This document shows, piece after piece, positions 7,586 to 15,039 of a stretch of 20,218 bases of DNA. How positions within the stretch are numbered: the first letter of the stretch is position 1; the number at the start of each line of letters is the position of its first letter. The DNA comes from [Eubacterium] saphenum (GTDB lineage: Bacteria > Bacillota > Clostridia > Lachnospirales > Anaerotignaceae). The position numbers were made by a program, and so were the translations under genes. Location: assembly GCA_004557645.1 (NCBI GenBank), contig SFGI01000042.1, positions 1 through 20,218 on the forward strand, given 5' to 3'. The notes under the pieces were generated by a model that did not search any database, was not told the DNA's origin, and saw only the letters and a program-made list of their open reading frames with translations.

Positions 7586-10500
7586 TTATCTTTCCTCCGT
7601 TTCTCTTTCGCCCTTTCTTTCCCCCACACGCACTGCCGCCATGCCGATGCCGATAAAGCACCAGAAGAACAGCACAATGCGGTAATCAAACCACAGATGA
7701 TCCGTCAGCCCCTGCAGCAAAAGCCCTGCAAAGCCGCCAAATACTGCCCCCAAAAGGAATTTGAACCTTCTAGGCACGGTCCTCATGGCAGAATACAGCT
7801 TCTGGAAGAAGAACAGGAACAGCAGTACCATCACGACGAAACCGACCACGCCCAGTTCGATAAATTCCTGCAGGAACAGGTTATGGGCATGATATGCATT
7901 GGCCGCCTCAAAGGAGAACAGGGGATAAATCTGGTTGAATGCGCCGATACCGATACCCGTTGTCCAATAATGCCGAATGATATCAAAAGCAGCGCTATAA
8001 ATAGACACACGATACAGGGAAGAAGAGTCGCTCATGGTCACAGAGCTGGCGATTCTCGCCCAAAGGCTTTCCGGCAGGATGAAAGGCATCAGCAAAAGCA
8101 GGATGATGCCCAGAGGGATGAGTCTCTTTTCCGAAAGCAGAACAAACAGCCCTGCGGAGAACATCAGCCCCAGCATAGCCCCGCGAGAACCTGTTGCCAC
8201 CAGACCTAAGCAGATCACACCGAAACAGCCGGTATAATACAATCTGCCGAACCAGTTTCGCATCTTCCACATCATGCCCGCCGCCAGAGAGCCTACCAAG
8301 ATCAGGTATTCCCCCAGAACGTTAGGGTTATTGAAGGTCGCATAGGCACGGGTGGTGATGTCGAAGCTTTCCGCATCCACCCAGGCGGCATCCATTTCTA
8401 CGCCAACGATATACTGATATACCGCATACAAGGCAATCAATGCCCCCATGCTGATGAGTACCCAAAGGATGAAATCCAGTTTTTCTTCCGTATCGATGGC
8501 ATCCTTTGCCACAAAGAACACCGCCATCAAGATCAGGAACAGGCAGGTTGCCAAAATCGCCGTAGGGAAGGCATAGCTTGTCACCCCTGCGTAAAGGATG
8601 CAGGCTGCAAAACAGCCCAGCAAAACGCTGACCATGCTTGTTTTCTGCACCTTGATGCGCCCCAGGAACAGTTGAATAAAATACAAAGCAAATGTTCCCA
8701 GACACAATACTGCCAAGAGCATCGTCGGGAAAATAGGGATCGCCGCCACGATGCCCGCCAAGCAAAGAATCAGGAAATTCTGATTGAACACGCGGAAAAG
8801 GAAGCTTTCCCCCATGGCAGCCGCCAGTCCATTGCTTCTTCTGCGCACCGCCATGCCGCTCCAGTGGGTCAGGTTATGCCAGAAACGGGGCAAAATCCCA
8901 TGCTGTGTATGCAGATACTTGTCCCAGTTTGCCCGCAGGAAATTCAGGATGGCACTGTTTTCAAAGGCATTTTTCCAGCTTCTGCAGATTTTTGCATACA
9001 CACTATAAGCAATGCTGTCCATCCAAAGAACCATCAGCACATTCCAGATGCGCTCGATGACGCGGAAACAGAAGCTATCTTCAATGATAAAAGAAATCTT
9101 TTCAACCATAGAGTATGTTCTCCATTTTTTCTTTCTCTTGTAAGAGGAAGCTGCGGTGCTTTTCTCAACGGGTTCGCCATTGCCGCCGGTTCCCCTTTTC
9201 AAAATTTTTTTGATGATATCAAACACAAAATCGCTTTCTTCGATTTTGAGAAGCTTTGCAAAAATCATGTAGGACACAATGCCCACGCCGCCGCAGACAC
9301 ACAGCAGGATGATCTGCCCGATCAGTCCACCCATGACAGATGTCACTGCCATTTTGCAGCCGAAAACCAGCACCAGCATCCCCGCCGCCGCCAGAAGCAT
9401 CTTGCCAATCTGCCCCACCAGGGACTTATCCAGAATATCGGGATACTGCTTCACCGCAGGGATCAGCAGCACCACTGCCGCCGCCGTGGAAGAGACCGCC
9501 GCCGCAAAGGCCAGACCGCCAATGCCCATAGGCTCTAAGAGCAGCCAGCAAAGCACCGCATTGATGCCGATGGAAACCAGACCGGAATAGAAAGGGGTTT
9601 TCCCGTCCTGATTGGCATAAAAGGCACGGCTCAGAATATTCTGCACGCCATAGCCCACCATGCCCAAAGCGAAGAAGAACAGGGCTTTGGAGGTCAGCTC
9701 CGTCGCCAGCAGGTCAAATTCCCCACGCTTGTAGATCAAAGTTACCACTGGCTCTGCCAAAACCATCAGCCCCACTGTCATGGGGATCAGCAGGAAGATC
9801 ATGGCTTTTAACGTTCCTCTGACCGCCAGACCAAAGCCCTTTTTATCCTCCGTCATACGGGAAAATTTGGGGAATACCATATTGGCAATAGCCAGAACGA
9901 ACACCCCTACGATGATGGTATACAAATTGTTTGCATAGCCCAGAGAGGTCACCCCCAACTCCCCATTGGAAAGCTGAGAAGCAAATCTCGCGTTGATCAT
10001 ATAGTTGATGGGCTGGATCCAAGTGCCTACCATAACAGGCAGCATCAGTTTGCCGATCTTTTTCAGGCCTTCATCCCTGAAATGAAAATCGGGACGATAA
10101 TGATAGCCCTTCTGATGCAGAGAAGGGATCTGGATCACGGCCTGCATGGCCCAGCCGATGAGGAATGCCACCGCCAGACCATACACCCCAAATTTATCAT
10201 TCAGGAAAATATAATAAAAGATCAAAATACCATTGGACACCACGCTCAATGCCGCAGGAATATTAAATTCATCCAAGGACTGCAAAATTCCCACAAAAGA
10301 AAAGGCCACTGCCGTAAACAGCATCGTGGGGAACAGCATCCGCAGCAGCGGCACGGCTAATTCGATGGTCTGCACTTCATAGCCGGGCGCGAAGAGCCAT
10401 GCCAGAGGCTCTGCCAAAACCATACATCCCAGCATGACAATGACCGTTCCTGTGGAAATGATCGTGATAAAACGATTGGCCAGTGCAAAAGCTTCTTCTT

Positions 10501-10744
10501 TTCCTTTTTTCTGCATATATTCCACAAAAATAGGGATAAAGCTGGCTGAGATCGCCGATGCAAAGACTACATCAAAGAAGGTACGGGGGATCTGGCTGGC
10601 AATATAAAATGCCGCGCCGGCGGTACTGTATCCATACTTTGCCGCCAAAAACTGGTCTCGCACCAGACCCAATATTTTCCCAAAAAGGGTGATCAACATC
10701 ATAAAGCTGACGGTCTTTACCGCCCGATTGCCTTTTTCCGACAT
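7586..10744 (-). CDS. murJ: Fused MurJ-type lipid flippase and O-antigen-ligase-like protein
   Basis: One open 1052-aa frame containing two membrane proteins. Residues 1-515 are a full MurJ/MviN flippase of the MOP superfamily: KILGLVRDQFLAAKYG (23-38), SQIPRTFFDVVFASAISASF (50-69), EPVVTLIYKRGEFD, and NILSRAFYANQDGKTPF. R29 and R54 fall where MurJ has substrate-cavity arginines. A basic hydrophilic linker (about 516-545) leads to a second unit. That unit has an amphipathic stretch (546-670), then about ten hydrophobic segments with Wzy/WaaL-ligase motifs: TTRAYATFNNPNVLGEY (near 800), TGSRGAMLG, and AYHAHNLFLQEFIELG (near 950) with the conserved His. Such ligases move a lipid-linked glycan to its acceptor. 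Start: AGGAG 6 nt before the ATG. First gene of the operon. Flipping and ligation of the wall polymer by one polypeptide is inference. Confidence 0.92.
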   Translation of the reverse strand: MSEKGNRAVKTVSFMMLITLFGKILGLVRDQFLAAKYGYSTAGAAFYIASQIPRTFFDVVFASAISASFIPIFVEYMQKKGKEEAFALANRFITIISTGTVIVMLGCMVLAEPLAWLFAPGYEVQTIELAVPLLRMLFPTMLFTAVAFSFVGILQSLDEFNIPAALSVVSNGILIFYYIFLNDKFGVYGLAVAFLIGWAMQAVIQIPSLHQKGYHYRPDFHFRDEGLKKIGKLMLPVMVGTWIQPINYMINARFASQLSNGELGVTSLGYANNLYTIIVGVFVLAIANMVFPKFSRMTEDKKGFGLAVRGTLKAMIFLLIPMTVGLMVLAEPVVTLIYKRGEFDLLATELTSKALFFFALGMVGYGVQNILSRAFYANQDGKTPFYSGLVSIGINAVLCWLLLEPMGIGGLAFAAAVSSTAAAVVLLIPAVKQYPDILDKSLVGQIGKMLLAAAGMLVLVFGCKMAVTSVMGGLIGQIILLCVCGGVGIVSYMIFAKLLKIEESDFVFDIIKKILKRGTGGNGEPVEKSTAASSYKRKKKWRTYSMVEKISFIIEDSFCFRVIERIWNVLMVLWMDSIAYSVYAKICRSWKNAFENSAILNFLRANWDKYLHTQHGILPRFWHNLTHWSGMAVRRRSNGLAAAMGESFLFRVFNQNFLILCLAGIVAAIPIFPTMLLAVLCLGTFALYFIQLFLGRIKVQKTSMVSVLLGCFAACILYAGVTSYAFPTAILATCLFLILMAVFFVAKDAIDTEEKLDFILWVLISMGALIALYAVYQYIVGVEMDAAWVDAESFDITTRAYATFNNPNVLGEYLILVGSLAAGMMWKMRNWFGRLYYTGCFGVICLGLVATGSRGAMLGLMFSAGLFVLLSEKRLIPLGIILLLLMPFILPESLWARIASSVTMSDSSSLYRVSIYSAAFDIIRHYWTTGIGIGAFNQIYPLFSFEAANAYHAHNLFLQEFIELGVVGFVVMVLLFLFFFQKLYSAMRTVPRRFKFLLGAVFGGFAGLLLQGLTDHLWFDYRIVLFFWCFIGIGMAAVRVGERKGERETEER

Positions 10745-10823
10745 AATAAACTCCTAAAACTCATTTAAAATCTAAATAAAATCCATGGGATAGACAAAAA
10801 ATTCTCATCCTAACCCACCCTAT

Positions 10824-10852
10824 ATAGTACCTTATTTCCCTCTGTTTTACAA
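10824..10852 (-). promoter_or_regulatory. Candidate promoter of the wall-polymer operon
   Basis: On the minus strand TTGTAA (10847-10852), a 17-nt spacer and TACTAT (10824-10829) stand about 80 bp before the murJ-ligase ATG. They lie just downstream of the glycosidase terminator, as expected for a new transcription unit. The match to consensus is moderate. Confidence 0.5.
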
Positions 10853-10873
10853 CAAAAAGCGGAGATTCCGGGC

Positions 10874-10909
10874 AAAAAAAATGTTTTCAGAGAACCCCCT
10901 GAAAACATT
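10874..10909 (-). terminator. Terminator of the phosphodiester glycosidase gene
   Basis: An 11-bp perfect stem (10880-10890 with 10899-10909, arms AATGTTTTCAG/CTGAAAACATT) is followed on the minus strand by a run of seven or more T. It starts 8 bp after the stop codon. It separates the glycosidase gene from the murJ operon. Confidence 0.85.
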
Positions 10910-10917
10910 TTTCTTTC

Positions 10918-13284
10918 TTATTTAATATTGACTGCTTCGTAAGTCACATTGCCATCCTTCACACGGAAACGCAGCATGGTGTAATTCTGGTTCACTGTGC
11001 CGTCTGCTCTCCAAAGGTTGGGCAGGTTGATATAACGGATGCCGTCCTTTGTGGAAGACCAATAGCCTGTATTGTAGCAGGAGATGACAAATACTGTCTT
11101 GCCCTGTTCCACATATTTATTCAGGATCGCACGGAAATAGTTGGCTTCTGCCGCAGATGTAAAATCGGAAGGGGTCTTATCCATCACCAGAACGATGGTA
11201 TCATTGCCCGCATTGTCGATATCCCTTGTGAAGCTTGCCCACTGGGAGGGATTTGTGGCAGTAATGCCGCCCTTTGCCGCAGAAAGCATCGCAAGGCTGA
11301 CGCCGCCCCGGTTCAGGAAACGATAGCTTCCGTTCCAGCTCAGGGAATCCAGCTTTTTCGCAGACTGGATATCATTGGCACCACCATAGATAGCAACGTC
11401 CGCATTGGCATCCACATAAGATTTCACCTTGCTTCTTGCGCTGTTGTATGTTTCCGCCGCAATGGTTTTGTCCCCTGTGTATGCGATCTTGCCTGCTACA
11501 TTAAAGTAGTAAGCGCCGTCATTTTTCTTTGTCACAGGCTGATTCAGCACATCCTTTGCCGCTGTGGCTGCAGGTGCTTTCACCGCTGTGGCATCGCCGA
11601 CGGTCACTGTGATATAGGCCACTGCGCCGTCTTTTTCACATTTGATATAAGTAGAACCTGTCTTTTTCGCTGCGAAAACATTGCCGGAAACAGAACCGAT
11701 CTCCGGATTTGCTACCGTATAATTTGTGCTGGTGGATGCCCAGTAGGAGAAACCATCCTGGTCATAGGCATTCATGGCGATGGTAGCTGTATCGCCGGCC
11801 TTTGCCAGCTTGATGTTTGTATTGGTAGGGCTCAGTCTCGCCACCTTGCCGCTGACCACATTGTTCTGCTGTGCCACAAGGTTATCATAGACAGCAATCA
11901 CCGTGAATGTGCCGCTGGTCTTGGGTGTAAAGGTATAGCCGTCCCATGTGCCATCTACCCCAACTGCATCCAAATCTACTGCACTAGCAGGAATTTCAAT
12001 GCGGTTATAATATTCATCCAAACCATACACCGTAAATGTGATGGGCTTACCTGCCAAAGTTCTCGTCATGGAAGGCTGGATGACGATCTGTTGGATCTCG
12101 CCCTTTTCTGCATTCTGGAAAACGCCTACAGTATTGATGACTTTTCGTTCAGAGCCTTCGGAAACATCATTCTGCACAACAGGTGCTTTGTCCTCTGTTG
12201 TCTGGACAGCCATAGTGGAAGAACCGCCGCCGTCCAGGTGCATAGCTTCATAAGCACCATATTCCTGCATCAGCAGGCCCATTTCCCAATGGGTGGCACC
12301 GATGCTGTCCCCTCTGCCGTCCACTACCATGAAAATGGCTGTATTGCCGTCCTTGGAAACACCAAAGGCAGTTCTGGGCTGTCTGCCGCCGGCAACGATG
12401 GAATTTGCCGTTGTGATCTTGCCATCCACCAACAGCTTACCGCCGCCGCCAAAGGCAGTATCGATGCCGTCCAAGTCAACAGAAGAGGTGATATCCAAGT
12501 GAATGGCATCCCCTGCCGCAAACATATTGGCCGCATTGGTGTAATAATCGCCGCTCATGACGATCAGATAACCATCCTCGGGCACTGTCACCGTTTCGCC
12601 CTTCTGGGAAACATATGTAATGGTATCATCTTCTACCACAAATTTCACCAGATTCTGGAACCGTTTATCCAGACTAGCTGTGTTGCTCATGGCATTTCTG
12701 TCCAAGTAGATAGGGAATACCATGGATGTGACTTTATTCAGGGAAGCCAGCTCAATGGTCTTTTTTTCATTGCCGAATCTGGCTGTCATGGTGAAATAAT
12801 CAAAAAAGGGATTGCCGTCTTCATCCATGAAAAATGCCGCATACTGCCCTTCCCCTTTATTCAGGGTCGTCCCTGCGGAAATCACTTCCCCGTCACGGAC
12901 GATGGGACCAAAGGCCGCAGAATAAGAACCGCTCAGGCCGAAAAAGTCGGAGTTGACCCCCGCCACAGCGCCATTGTCTGTCAGCAGTTTTTTGACAGTT
13001 TCCTTCAGGCCATACTCGCTTTTGCTTTCCACTTCCCGAATCTCCAGTGTGCTTTCCGTCAGGTCTACCTTCAGCACATGGATATTCTGAATGCCTGCAT
13101 CGGTCATGCGGCTGCTCTTTTCATAAGTCACCCCACGGGTCACTGTTTTTTCTGTTTTCTGGTCATAATAAGTCGTTGCCCCATAGGCTGTTTCCGCTCC
13201 GAAATAGCTCAGGGGAGAAATCAGCATGGCCGCCGCCAGCACAGTTCCCATGGCGCGCTTTGCCAGTTTTTTGTTTCTGTTCAT
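10918..13284 (-). CDS. Secreted phosphodiester glycosidase (NAGPA-family) with Ig-like and C-terminal domains
   Basis: A 788-aa exported protein. A Sec signal peptide (1-36) has basic NRNKKLAKR, a hydrophobic core and AYGA before the likely cut. Residues about 50-390 form the phosphodiester glycosidase domain: GAVAGVNSDFFGLSG (105-119), GGRQPRTAFGVSKDG (299-313), FMVVDGRGDS (318-327), and MHLDGGGSSTMAV (348-360). This family cleaves sugar-phosphodiester bonds; the eukaryotic member uncovers mannose-6-phosphate and bacterial members are thought to act on cell-envelope glycans. Residues about 395-565 look like two bacterial Ig-like modules. Residues about 570-788 are an unassigned domain, perhaps a degenerate metallophosphoesterase fold. 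No SLH, LysM or LPXTG anchor is seen, so release or wall binding by the C-terminus is open. GGAG precedes the ATG by 8 nt. It has its own promoter and terminator. Confidence 0.9.
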   Translation of the reverse strand: MNRNKKLAKRAMGTVLAAAMLISPLSYFGAETAYGATTYYDQKTEKTVTRGVTYEKSSRMTDAGIQNIHVLKVDLTESTLEIREVESKSEYGLKETVKKLLTDNGAVAGVNSDFFGLSGSYSAAFGPIVRDGEVISAGTTLNKGEGQYAAFFMDEDGNPFFDYFTMTARFGNEKKTIELASLNKVTSMVFPIYLDRNAMSNTASLDKRFQNLVKFVVEDDTITYVSQKGETVTVPEDGYLIVMSGDYYTNAANMFAAGDAIHLDITSSVDLDGIDTAFGGGGKLLVDGKITTANSIVAGGRQPRTAFGVSKDGNTAIFMVVDGRGDSIGATHWEMGLLMQEYGAYEAMHLDGGGSSTMAVQTTEDKAPVVQNDVSEGSERKVINTVGVFQNAEKGEIQQIVIQPSMTRTLAGKPITFTVYGLDEYYNRIEIPASAVDLDAVGVDGTWDGYTFTPKTSGTFTVIAVYDNLVAQQNNVVSGKVARLSPTNTNIKLAKAGDTATIAMNAYDQDGFSYWASTSTNYTVANPEIGSVSGNVFAAKKTGSTYIKCEKDGAVAYITVTVGDATAVKAPAATAAKDVLNQPVTKKNDGAYYFNVAGKIAYTGDKTIAAETYNSARSKVKSYVDANADVAIYGGANDIQSAKKLDSLSWNGSYRFLNRGGVSLAMLSAAKGGITATNPSQWASFTRDIDNAGNDTIVLVMDKTPSDFTSAAEANYFRAILNKYVEQGKTVFVISCYNTGYWSSTKDGIRYINLPNLWRADGTVNQNYTMLRFRVKDGNVTYEAVNIK

Positions 13285-13323
13285 ACCCTCATCTCCTTCA
13301 CATAAGTACCTTTTTATTCAGAC

Positions 13324-13345
13324 GGAACTTCTCTCCAAAAGTTCC
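13324..13345 (-). promoter_or_regulatory. Hairpin in the 5' leader of the glycosidase gene
   Basis: A 7-bp perfect inverted repeat (GGAACTT 13324-13330 with AAGTTCC 13339-13345, 8-nt loop) lies in the leader, about 40 nt before the start codon. It could stabilise the mRNA or regulate translation. No riboswitch class is recognised. Confidence 0.35.
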
Positions 13346-13395
13346 TGTTTTCCACAAAATTTCTTCATTATGTAAATCATCATACCACAAAGGAC

Positions 13396-13438
13396 TGAAC
13401 TTTTGTTCATTTTAAAAAAATTTTAAGAAAACTGTAAA
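13396..13438 (-). promoter_or_regulatory. Candidate promoter of the glycosidase gene with overlapping palindrome
   Basis: On the minus strand TTTACA (13433-13438), an 18-nt spacer of mostly A/T and TAAAAT (13409-13414). A perfect palindrome TGAAC-TTTT-GTTCA (13396-13409) abuts the -10 and covers the expected start site, where an operator would sit. The 5' leader would be about 115 nt. Confidence 0.5.
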
Positions 13439-13483
13439 GATTTCTCGCACTATACAAAGAATGATTTTCGAGCAGCGGAAGGG

Positions 13484-13684
13484 TTCGGGAAACGAATCCG
13501 TTTCCCGAATGGAATCCGCAGGCGGAATTCACTTCCGACGAGGAAAACAGCGAGTTTCAAGGCATTTTTGCCAATGGAACTCGTCTGTTTATTCTTCTGT
13601 TTCAACTCGTCGAAATCCTGATTTCGACGAAGGGTGTCGACTTTGTCGACACCCTCAAAAAGGACACAGCAACAACTGTGTCCT
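13484..13684. repeat. Array of six consecutive hairpins in a gene-free region
   Basis: The 405-bp gap between the glycosidase and decarboxylase genes has no credible ORF. It holds six adjacent inverted repeats: 13484-13509 (10-bp arms), 13512-13530 (8 bp, one bulge), 13552-13582 (two nested stems), 13607-13630 (11 bp around 2 bases), 13631-13655 (11 bp, 3-nt loop) and 13661-13684 (9 bp). Five have short loops and near-perfect arms, and two abut directly. The octamer GACGAGTT occurs twice on the minus strand. Only the last has the form of a terminator. The rest may be a mosaic intergenic repeat or a structured RNA. Confidence 0.75.
13657..13684 (-). terminator. Terminator of the scfB-decarboxylase transcript
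   Basis: A 9-bp stem (AGGACACAG 13661-13669 with CTGTGTCCT 13676-13684, 6-nt loop) is followed on the minus strand by five T. It begins 5 bp after the decarboxylase stop codon and is the first hairpin of the array met by that transcript. Confidence 0.75.
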
Positions 13685-13689
13685 AAATT

Positions 13690-15039
13690 TTATTTCACCA
13701 CTTTTATTTTTTCCACCCCATAGGCCCGGAACAATGCCGCCATTTCTTCTGTAATTTCTTCCCCGCTGGCAGCGATGGGTATGGCAGGAGGACAGGAAAC
13801 ACAGGGGCTTGCACAGATGCGTCCTACAGCATCCTCGCAGTCCGCTTCCTCCCACGGGCTGAAAATCGCCTCTCGGATAGTCATTTTCTGCTTCGGCAAG
13901 GTCAGGGGCATCTGTATGATCCCAGGCTTTTCTTTTTTCGGGGGCAGACTGCCCAATGCCGACGCCACCTTGGCAAAATCCCCTTCCCGGTTCTCCGGTG
14001 TCGCCATCAGCACCACCCCATCCAAGTCGGCAAATTCACATTCCACGCCATTTTTCCGCAGTGCTTCCGCCGCCTCTTCCCCGGTATAGCCCATTTTTCC
14101 TGTGAAGATCGTCAGCTTCAGGGGGTCACCGTCCATGATTTCCCAGCCCTGTTTCCGCAGTGCTTCTTTCAGCGCAGTCACCCGTTCGATGGTCTGGTTC
14201 AGTTTTTCAGGGTAACCCTCCGCCAGATATTCATTGCATTTGTCCAAGGACTGCAAAATGAGATAGGAAGGACTGGTGGAACCGAAAAGCTCCATGGCCT
14301 TTTTCGCCTGACCGCCGATCTTCTCCGCCCATTCCTCGGAAAGCTGCAAATAAGCGCCCCCTGTCAGCACAGGCAATGTCTTATGGGCAGAATCACAGCT
14401 CATGGCTGCCCCAAGGTCGATGGGATGCAAAGAAGGTTGTAAAAATTTCAGATAAGCCCCGTGGGCATTATCCACCAGTAATGGAATGGACGCTTCCTTG
14501 CAGACTGCAGCCAAAGCCTTGATATCTGGTCGATAGCCCAGATAATCAGGAGCTGTGATGTAGACCGCAAAGGGCTTTCGCTCCAGTTCCGCCAATCTTT
14601 TTGCCACCTGTGCCGCCGTAATAGGGCAGGTGCAAAGGGAGCTTCTCTCCCCTTCCTCCGGCATCAGCCATTCCACATCCAAATCCAGCAAAGCGCAGCT
14701 ATAGAGAAACGCCTTATGGGCATTTCTCGCCGCCAGCACCACAGGGCGTTCTGCCCTTCTTTCTGCCTGCTGCAAGGCAAGGAACAGCATAGTGCGGATA
14801 CACTGGGAAGAGCCTTCCGTACTGTATAGGGTCTTTCCGAAGCCAAATAGACGGGTGGCATTTTCCTCACTTTCGGCGATGATGCCCTCCGCATCATAAA
14901 GCTCGTCGGCTCCGCTGATTTCCGTAATATCCATTTTTTCGCAGCCCAAAAAGGACACGCCCTTGTGTCCCGGCATATGGAAACGGGTCGTGTCCTTTTC
15001 TGCATACTGTTTTACAAAATCGCAAATGGGCGTTTTCAT
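13690..15039 (-). CDS. Orn/Lys/Arg decarboxylase family protein (short Gram-positive type)
   Basis: A 449-aa fold-type I PLP enzyme resembling Bacillus YaaO/SpeA-like proteins. Motifs: RFHMPGHKG (19-27), SGADELYDAEGII (42-54), YSTEGSSQC (72-80), H109 in ARNAHKAF as the likely PLP-stacking residue, LLVDNAHGAYL (187-197) with D190 binding the pyridine nitrogen, and SAHKTLPVLTGGAYL (217-231) with K220 as the Schiff-base lysine. The C-terminal decarboxylase domain (about 360-449) is short. The family decarboxylates lysine, arginine or ornithine to polyamine precursors; substrate cannot be read here. I start at the ATG at 15039, overlapping the scfB stop as TAATG, with GAGGGG five bases before it. 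The upstream in-frame start at 15084 lies inside scfB. Coupling to a radical SAM peptide maturase is unusual in function, though this enzyme type does occur in conserved housekeeping clusters. Confidence 0.9.
   Translation of the reverse strand: MKTPICDFVKQYAEKDTTRFHMPGHKGVSFLGCEKMDITEISGADELYDAEGIIAESEENATRLFGFGKTLYSTEGSSQCIRTMLFLALQQAERRAERPVVLAARNAHKAFLYSCALLDLDVEWLMPEEGERSSLCTCPITAAQVAKRLAELERKPFAVYITAPDYLGYRPDIKALAAVCKEASIPLLVDNAHGAYLKFLQPSLHPIDLGAAMSCDSAHKTLPVLTGGAYLQLSEEWAEKIGGQAKKAMELFGSTSPSYLILQSLDKCNEYLAEGYPEKLNQTIERVTALKEALRKQGWEIMDGDPLKLTIFTGKMGYTGEEAAEALRKNGVECEFADLDGVVLMATPENREGDFAKVASALGSLPPKKEKPGIIQMPLTLPKQKMTIREAIFSPWEEADCEDAVGRICASPCVSCPPAIPIAASGEEITEEMAALFRAYGVEKIKVVK

Noticed and set aside
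13484..13684. CRISPR array
   Set aside because: The units are different inverted repeats, not identical direct repeats with spacers, and no cas gene is present.
13461..13754. 97-codon plus-strand frame across the hairpin array
   Set aside because: It runs through six inverted repeats and into the decarboxylase 3' end, has no ribosome binding site, and its sequence reflects the repeats.
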